Assembly (NCBI RefSeq): GCF_910592395.1
Contig: NC_088323.1
Coordinates: 10,341,501 to 10,401,500, forward strand
Direction: 5' to 3'
DNA length: 60,000 nt
Origin: Lineus longissimus
Lineage: Eukaryota; Nemertea; Pilidiophora; Heteronemertea; Lineidae
Of the stretch, positions 55,195 to 60,000 are shown piece after piece (position 1 is the stretch's first letter; every line of letters starts with the position of its first letter). The notes beneath the pieces were generated by a model that was given only the letters and a program-made list of their open reading frames with translations, was not told the origin of the DNA and did not search any database. Both the position numbers and the translations under genes were made by a program.

Positions 55195-56094
55195 AAATGA
55201 TTTACAATTTCCACCAAAGTTTTCTATTTTGTGTATAGTCACATGTTATTTAACTGGCAAGGAGCCAAGCAGACAATCAAAACTTACTATTGTTCAATAA
55301 AACATAATTTTCTTAACTCTGTCATATTTTTCACTTTCATACTAAACAACGCAGGTTTCCCTTCATGACCCAAGAATAATTCTTTAGACATTTTTAATGA
55401 CTCGGAATCCATGCACTCTGATTCTCCATAAATGGATGTATGGTTTGACCAATTCTTGCATGACATGTCCACCAAACAAAATGTGAATGCAGTCCGGCAA
55501 AGAGGAACAACCAACCATTCACTTCGACTTTTAAAGGCTACATGGTTCCAAGAAAATACATTTATACTACCAAGTAAAAGGTTCATCCTACATTTTCGTT
55601 CATATGTAGTCTAGCATTTACTTGTTTTGGTAGCAAATACTGATTTCTAAAAATCCTTTGCTTTCACAAGAACTAAACTATTCCAATTTTTGAAGCATAC
55701 TAAATACTTCAAAATCTGGAGTAAAAGCTTATGCTAGTTTTTATTCATATGGCCCATCAACAGGTGCATACCATAAACCATGAGAATGTTCCAACAGTGG
55801 CATAATTATGTCAACCAAAAACATTGGTACCGTAGTGAACGCAAAAGGATATCAAATACCATGGAGCATGCCATTTTCATGCATAATGAACTAAACACCG
55901 GGAAGATATTAATGATATTAACTCAGCTGAGCGCCAGGCCCTTGGGCCTCTTGTTTTTAATGGTGGCAGCCAAATTGGATCAAGAGACCTTTAGATGAGG
56001 TCCCAAGGTCAACCCCCAAGTCGAATGAGACGAACAAGCACCTGTAATAACAATAAATTGTATTTTCCTGAAGATTATAATTCTCTTTTTTCAG

Positions 56095-56266
56095 GCACTG
56101 AAGAATACGACAAGATTTGTAAGGTTCTGCTTAGCAAAGTGCTCCTCAAGAGTGTTGAAAAGTTGAGCCCTGAGGGGCAGACCTCGGGGCTGGAAGGGTA
56201 CCACAGCTGCCTAATACATTTTTGTCCAAAAATGTATCACTTTGGATACAATTCAATGGCAAGCAG
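56095..56266 (+). CDS. Younger copy exon 9: catalytic Glu
   Basis: TEEYDKICKVLLSKVLLKSV, EKLSPEGQTSGLEGYHSCLI, HFCPKMYHFGYNSMASR. The SGLEGYHS motif carries the Glu of the DDE triad. It is homologous to the older copy at 59706-59880 (SGLEGFHS). Phase 1 start, phase 2 end. Confidence 0.78.
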
Positions 56267-56567
56267 GTATGTGCTCAAGTCTCTTGGTTTGTGTGCTATT
56301 TCTTTGGCAGGACGAGCAGGAAGCATTTGATATTTCTAGAAGAATCTAATGTTTTAAGGGATTTTTACTTGTATCGGTGATCGCCTGGGTGTGAATTTTA
56401 CATTTTCAACTTGATATGAAGTGCAAGAGCCATTATTCTCCAACTCCTGTTGACACCTTGTCACAACCAAATCCAACCATCATTTTATAAGAGTTCAGAT
56501 ATTCTATAGTCATTGTTGATCATTTCAAGGTAAATCAAGGTTATTTCCATGATTTGTGTACTTGCAG

Positions 56568-56717
56568 GCTGCAGCTGGCCGCTCTCCACATCAATGAGAA
56601 CTCCGGTCGAGGTCAACGCATTGCTAGGAATGGGATTCCTTACTTCAACAGGGTGACCCCCCAGGGGTAGAGAAGGACACAGCATTGTCATACCAGTGAA
56701 GAAGACTCTGACATTTG
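56568..56717 (+). CDS. Younger copy exon 10, frameshifted at a C run
   Basis: LQLAALHINENSGRGQRIAR NGIPYFNRVTPQG then TAG (56668-56670). One base over, the frame continues REGHSIVIPVKKTLTFG to the donor. Phase and family pattern favour the second frame downstream, so a one-base change in the C6/G4 tract near 56655-56668 is the break. Confidence 0.65.
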
Positions 56718-57192
56718 GTAAGTTCACATGATGTTGACATGCACATTCATTGTGAAAGGTGTCCTGCTAGGGCTGGCGATTCCAATGCTGGAAGCAACTT
56801 GAGGATCTAAAGATTCTGCCCACAGAGCCCGAATTAGAGTACCAAATTAAGAGCATTACTGTCTATTCGGATTAGATTCAGTGCCTGGTTTTTGGATATG
56901 AATGACTCTTTCAAACCCCTTCATATTGAACAGACAGTACCAGAGATATGCTTTTCAAGCACTGAAACTGGAGTTTATTTGACAGGTTTGACTTATATCA
57001 CTGGTAAAAATGATTTATGGATACTGGTGAGCCCAAAAATAGCTTGAAAAAAAGAGTGTGCAGAAGTATGTTGGCCTTTCTACTAGAATGCAACTGAGGC
57101 CTGGCTGCTAAGGAAGCTCATTATGTAAAGTAAAGCAGTCATTTTTCTTTGTAATTATTTTTCAAATAACATGTGCGTCGCTTTTCTTTCAG

Positions 57193-57347
57193 GATATGTG
57201 CAGATATTTTTCACTGAAGTTCAGAAATTGGTCACCAGTGGACAGTCCTATGTAATCTCGGAGGACCCACCAACAGTTTGTTCCAAGTTTGATCGCCCTT
57301 CCAAAGAAGAACTGATCAAAGATAGAAAGTCCTTCGAACGCTTTTGA
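57193..57347 (+). CDS. Younger copy exon 11: C-terminus
   Basis: YVQIFFTEVQKLVTSGQSYV, ISEDPPTVCSKFDRPSKEEL, IKDRKSFERF, stop at 57345. The acceptor TTTCTTTCAG and phase 1 join match the preceding TTTG|GTAAGT. Confidence 0.62.
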
Positions 57348-57723
57348 CTTATTCTGTGTATGGGACATTTCCAATAGTTTAGGTGGAGTACTACAAAGTA
57401 CATATAGACAACTTGAATGTTCAGACACTTCCTTGTTGATGGTATGGCTTGTAAAATATGATTTTGTGTCACCTTACAAACTGCTAGTCTATATTATTGA
57501 CTAAAATGAAAGAGTTCATTGTGTAAATTACCCTTTTGGTGGTTCATTTGATATATATGTACATTGTACCTTCTTTTATCCCTGAAGATGGGTTGAACAA
57601 GCCAAAACTGAAATTTGTTTGCAGCTATTCATTTTTGTGCTTGGGTGGAAATTCCCAAAAAGATTTATATCTTGTGCCACTTAATTTTGCTGAAACGATG
57701 ACGGTTGCCCTTCAGCTAACCTG

Positions 57724-57729
57724 AATAAA
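57724..57729 (+). terminator. Polyadenylation signal candidate of the transposase
   Basis: AATAAA 377 bp after the transposase stop codon. No other plus-strand signal lies between them. Confidence 0.45.
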
Positions 57730-58073
57730 AGTTTATATTTTGCGCTGGTAGTTATTAGTGGTTTACTGGCACCCGCAAAATTAAATAGCCAGCAAAAATT
57801 TCTGGTTTTACAGTATGACATTTCAGGATAACCTTGTTTCCCAATATTGAGTGATGGGGACATGAAAAACAGAATAAAGTGCTTACTGCTGTATTGCACC
57901 ACTGGGTCTGGTAGGGATTTCACTGGGTCTGGTTGGAACTTCATTTTCCTACTATGACATGTATGATGTCTCCACTGACCTATGTCAATGCATTGTAACA
58001 ACCATGCCCAGATGCCTGAAAGCTGTTCTAACTGCATGAAAAATGAAGAATTGATTTTAGTTATCATTAATTT

Positions 58074-58079
58074 TTTATT
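58074..58079 (-). terminator. Polyadenylation signal candidate of the P2X7-ballast-like gene
   Basis: Minus-strand AATAAA four bases after the TGA stop. Close spacing is unusual but possible. Position only. Confidence 0.3.
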
Positions 58080-58083
58080 GTCT

Positions 58084-59048
58084 TCATTCATCGAACATAT
58101 GAAATCCCTCAAAGTGGGCTTCCTCCTCAAGTCCAGGGGGTGGGAAGAATGCCCGCACCTTGTACACCACACACGATGGCAGAACAACACGAATGTCTTT
58201 CCCCAAATATCCTTGTGTCCACCTAACAAATTGTCTGTATGCAACATGCCTCAGTCTTGCGTGTTTCGGTCCCTCGTATGCATTCTTCTTGTACTGCTGC
58301 TTGTAGGCAAGCCACGCCACATCCAGCACTCCTTCATGTAAACATATTGGCCCAAAGTCACGATGATCAGTGATGCAATTAATCTCCTCTGTTAGAACCA
58401 AGCTGTTGACTTGATCAGTTTTTCGGCAGCACAGGCACTCTCTCTTCACAGACATCGGCTGGCAATTATCACAGGAGCAACTGAAAGTGAAAAGATAGCA
58501 GGATAAGAAAGATTTTTTATAGAACTTAGAATACATCAAGCCTAAGAAAAAAAAAATTTACCCATTATTGACGAAGTGTTGACTTTATTATGGCATGGCC
58601 ACACATCCGAACATTGATTTCTAGTAACTAGTGGGTGCATTGGATTGATTAGGAATCTATTTTCGGACATTTCAAACGTCTCAAAAGTCACAGAATGATG
58701 ACAAAATACGAGGTGGGTACACTTCTGTAGAATAACCTAACCTAAGCCTTGGCCATTTTGGCGGTGAGGATATTATGCCTAGTGTACAAATCGGAATAAA
58801 ACGTACCATCTATCCAAATGCAACCAGTCATCGTCATCCATTTGACATTCTTCCTCCTCCTCTGCCGACTCCCCGTCTGTCATCGGTTTGAATTGGTATG
58901 GAGCAATCCCATTCTCCATCTCCGGGTCGTAGAACTCACTACCACTACCTTCCTCCTCTTCAAACATCGGTCCTTCGCTGCTTTCCGATGAAGAATCCGA
59001 ATAAGAAAGCTCTGCATTCATTTCTAGTGTTTCATTGCTTGACGCCAT
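58084..59048 (-). CDS. P2X7-ballast-like zinc-binding protein gene (two exons, intact), passenger of the transposon
   Basis: Exon 1 is 59048-58807 and exon 2 is 58480-58084. The donor (GATG|GTACGT) and acceptor (TTTCACTTTCAG) join in phase 2-to-1 to form ...LHLDRCCSCDNCQPM. The product is 212 residues. Residues 1-80 are acidic and Ser-rich (MASSNETLEMNAELSYSDSS, EEEEGSGSEFYD). The remainder has CSCDNC, ECLCCRKTDQ, CITDHRDFGPICL, HARLRHVAYRQFVRWTQGYL, IRVVLPSCVVYKVRAFFPPP. The last two blocks match the intracellular ballast of the P2X7 receptor, which binds zinc. Stand-alone relatives, from memory, are common in invertebrates. There are no channel or membrane segments, so it is not a receptor. 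Its place inside the TIRs, facing the transposase, suggests an accessory protein, perhaps DNA- or zinc-binding. That role is inference. Confidence 0.78.
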
Positions 59049-59261
59049 TTTGATTTTTGTTTCCCTGCACGTACGTCACGAGCCAAAATTAACATATTGA
59101 CCTCGTTTTTGACCTTTCAGCTGCCGTGATTCGGAAGGCTTGATTTTCGATCAATAAAAACATTTTTTTACAAGAAAGGGTGAAATTCTCCTGCGTAACA
59201 CTTTCCATACGGAAGTACACTTTATATACAATTTATTTCTTGAATATGAACTAATTACATA

Positions 59262-59281
59262 TTTTGGTCCGATATACCACT
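59262..59281 (-). repeat. Right terminal inverted repeat of the Kolobok-like element
   Basis: TTTTGGTCCGATATACCACT is the exact complement of the left end, followed by TTAA at 59282-59285. Confidence 0.88.
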
Positions 59282-59325
59282 TTAAATATTTATCTTTGTA
59301 GTAATTTGAAATTTCATTCTTTCAG

Positions 59326-59562
59326 GTATTAAGAAGCGCTTGAAAAAGCATTTCAAGAAATTTCCACAGGTGGTTAGCTGGCAGAAGAGCATCATCAATC
59401 ATCTGTACTGGTCAGCAGTTACCAGTGATTATGATGGTGCTCTTATTTCTGCCAAGTGGAAGTCCCTTGCAAATCATATAGTCAACAAGCACGACCACGA
59501 AAACGAATTGTTCCCAAAGTGCAGCCATGGAATAATTCCACCTAGGGGGTGGTTTGACCCAG
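59326..59562 (+). CDS. Older copy exon 7: DDE insertion region
   Basis: GIKKRLKKHFKKFPQVVSWQ, KSIINHLYWSAVTSDYDGAL, NHIVNKHDHENELFPKCSHG, PPRGWFDP. It is a 237-bp phase 1-1 exon, homologous to 51162-51410. It belongs to the older gene interrupted by the nested element, since it lies outside the right terminal repeat. It is open, without the stops of the younger copy. Confidence 0.75.
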
Positions 59563-59705
59563 GTAAGGGCATTTTATTCCAAGAATATATATGGTGTTAT
59601 ATATTCATGTTTATACTTATGAGTTCTTGCCTTTATGTAATATAGCAGGCTGAGACTAGAGTGAGAATCATTATAACTTTTTTTTGTATTTCTGTGTATT
59701 TGCAG

Positions 59706-59880
59706 CATCACAACAGTACGATGATTTGTGTCGGCTTGTCCTCCTCAACAAGACTGTGCTAGGCTCAGTCTCTCGACTGAGTTCTGATGGACAAACATCC
59801 GGATTGGAAGGATTCCATAGTACTGTCAATCATTTTGTGCCCAAAATGTACCATTTTGGATACCAAGGGATGAAGAGCAG
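59706..59880 (+). CDS. Older copy exon 8: catalytic Glu
   Basis: ASQQYDDLCRLVLLNKTVLG, SVSRLSSDGQTSGLEGFHST, VNHFVPKMYHFGYQGMKSR, donor AGCAG|GTAAAA. SGLEGFHS carries the DDE Glu. The gene continues past the window end. Confidence 0.75.
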
Positions 59881-60000
59881 GTAAAAACCCTTTTTTTGTC
59901 AAAGTGTAATCATTACCTGTCGCTGAACAACCAAATATAAGATGTGTCGAAATCATGTACTATTATAAATTGAAACAACTTTAGGCATACTTGTACTAAT

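Larger units (their letters stand above)
51585..55953 (+). mobile_element. Helentron-like family 2 copy B, inverted relative to copy A, with two nested insertions
   Basis: It begins TTAGCTCAGCTTACAAAGTT, continues AGCTGAGCTTGTCAAACAAG and the (CCGT)n tract, and ends GCGCCAGGCCCTTGGGCCTC TTG. It is the near-identical reverse complement of 29544-31621 apart from the two family 1 elements inside. Net length is about 2035 bp. The high identity indicates recent activity. Confidence 0.82.
46583..57347 (+). pseudogene. Younger THAP-DDE (Kolobok-like) transposase gene, disrupted
   Basis: Eleven exons: THAP, linkers, a Cys-rich segment, then the DDE core spread over several exons, ending with TGA at 57345. 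The catalytic Asp in GDARCDSMGH (about 49791), the Asp in TTDGH (about 50264) and the Glu in SGLEGYHS (about 56190) are all present as codons. The gene is broken by a LINE insertion (50292-50806), two adjacent stops TGA-TAA at 51362-51367, a frameshift near 56660, and a 4.4-kb Helentron-like insertion in the intron before the exon carrying the Glu. It can no longer supply an active transposase. Mobility would need a sister copy. Confidence 0.78.
57348..58083. other. Shared 3' region between the two convergent genes
   Basis: Holds the 3' UTR of the transposase (AATAAA at 57724) and of the minus-strand gene. A TTTTACAGTA...TTTGCGGG block at about 57768-57818 is like the end of the TACTGTAA MITE. 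No other gene. Confidence 0.45.
46295..59281 (+). mobile_element. Kolobok-like DNA transposon, 12,987 bp, two genes, nested in an intron
   Basis: Perfect 20-bp terminal inverted repeats, AGTGGTATATCGGACCAAAA at the left and its complement at the right, are each flanked outside by TTAA (46291-46294 and 59282-59285). TTAA duplication plus a THAP-DDE transposase defines the Kolobok type. The left end is 288 bp from the transposase ATG, and the right end 233 bp from the ATG of the P2X7-ballast-like gene, so both genes start near the ends and converge. Secondary insertions (LINE 50292-50806; Helentron-like 51585-55953 with two nested copies) account for about 4.9 kb, leaving an original element of about 8.1 kb. 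It lies in the intron of the older transposase gene before the exon at 59326. Confidence 0.85.
43656..59880 (+). pseudogene. Older THAP-DDE transposase gene, interrupted by the nested 13-kb element
   Basis: Exons at 43656, 44302, 44568, 44888, 45345 and 46024 resume beyond the nested element at 59326 and 59706, then leave the window. Domain order: THAP, acidic/Ser-rich linkers, a Cys-rich treble-clef-like segment (CQQCGCRG...CLRC), then the DDE core (GDARCDSMGH...TTDGH...SGLEGFHS). The combination matches THAP-bearing cut-and-paste transposases, best Kolobok by the TTAA behaviour of its close relative. Damage: a second THAP Cys replaced by Tyr, TAG at 45733, a one-base frameshift near 46113 and loss of the segment after HYLD at 46196. 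Intron size was enlarged by the nested insertion. Confidence 0.75.

Noticed and set aside
58084-59048. P2X receptor channel gene
   Set aside because: Only the cytoplasmic ballast-like Cys-rich part is present. There are no transmembrane segments or ATP-binding ectodomain, so it is a stand-alone ballast-like protein.

Overview
The window is animal nuclear DNA. It has spliced genes with GT-AG introns, tRNA-derived SINE sequence, a LINE tail, many short terminal-inverted-repeat elements and rolling-circle-like non-autonomous elements. The gene content (a KMT5A-type SET domain gene, THAP transposases, a P2X7-tail-like gene) and the repeat style suggest a marine invertebrate, such as a deuterostome or a lophotrochozoan. 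The sequence alone does not settle the phylum. There are no rRNA genes, CRISPR arrays or prokaryotic operons.

Region 1 (about 1.4-36.6 kb, + strand) holds one long decayed gene read from at least 14 exons. Exons 1-3 encode a KMT5A-like SET methyltransferase domain. Next come phase-1 symmetric linker exons, one of them a coding minisatellite of 14 units of about 35 residues, and a RING-type zinc finger exon. A large exon carries Cys-rich finger motifs and a tyrosine-recombinase-like catalytic domain, followed by lysine-rich exons and a short C-terminal domain. This copy is broken by two TAG codons, one TGA, a one-base deletion in an A run and a 1.13 kb mobile element in the recombinase exon. 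The introns are full of mobile DNA: hAT-like, piggyBac-like and Tc1/mariner-like MITEs, a SINE, and Helentron-type elements.

Region 2 (36.6-43.6 kb) is mostly repeats: nested element fragments, a long-TIR MITE and a 14-bp perfect hairpin. It also has a few unrecognised open exons at 42.1-43.2 kb.

Region 3 (43.6-60 kb) contains two THAP-domain DDE transposase genes, one nested inside the other. The older copy runs from 43656 to past the window end. A younger element of about 13 kb (46295-59281) sits in one of its introns. That element has perfect 20-bp terminal inverted repeats and a TTAA target duplication, the hallmarks of Kolobok-type elements. It carries its own multi-exon THAP transposase (+ strand) and, facing it, an intact two-exon gene for a P2X7-ballast-like zinc-binding protein (- strand). 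The transposase of the younger element is itself damaged by a truncated LINE with a 13-bp duplication, two stops, a frameshift and a Helentron-like element. That last element holds two further nested copies of the family that hit the recombinase exon in region 1.

The strongest candidates for something undescribed are the two-gene Kolobok-like transposon, the SET-RING-recombinase fusion, and a Helentron-like family with an invertible terminal hairpin and repeated AGGTCA half-sites.
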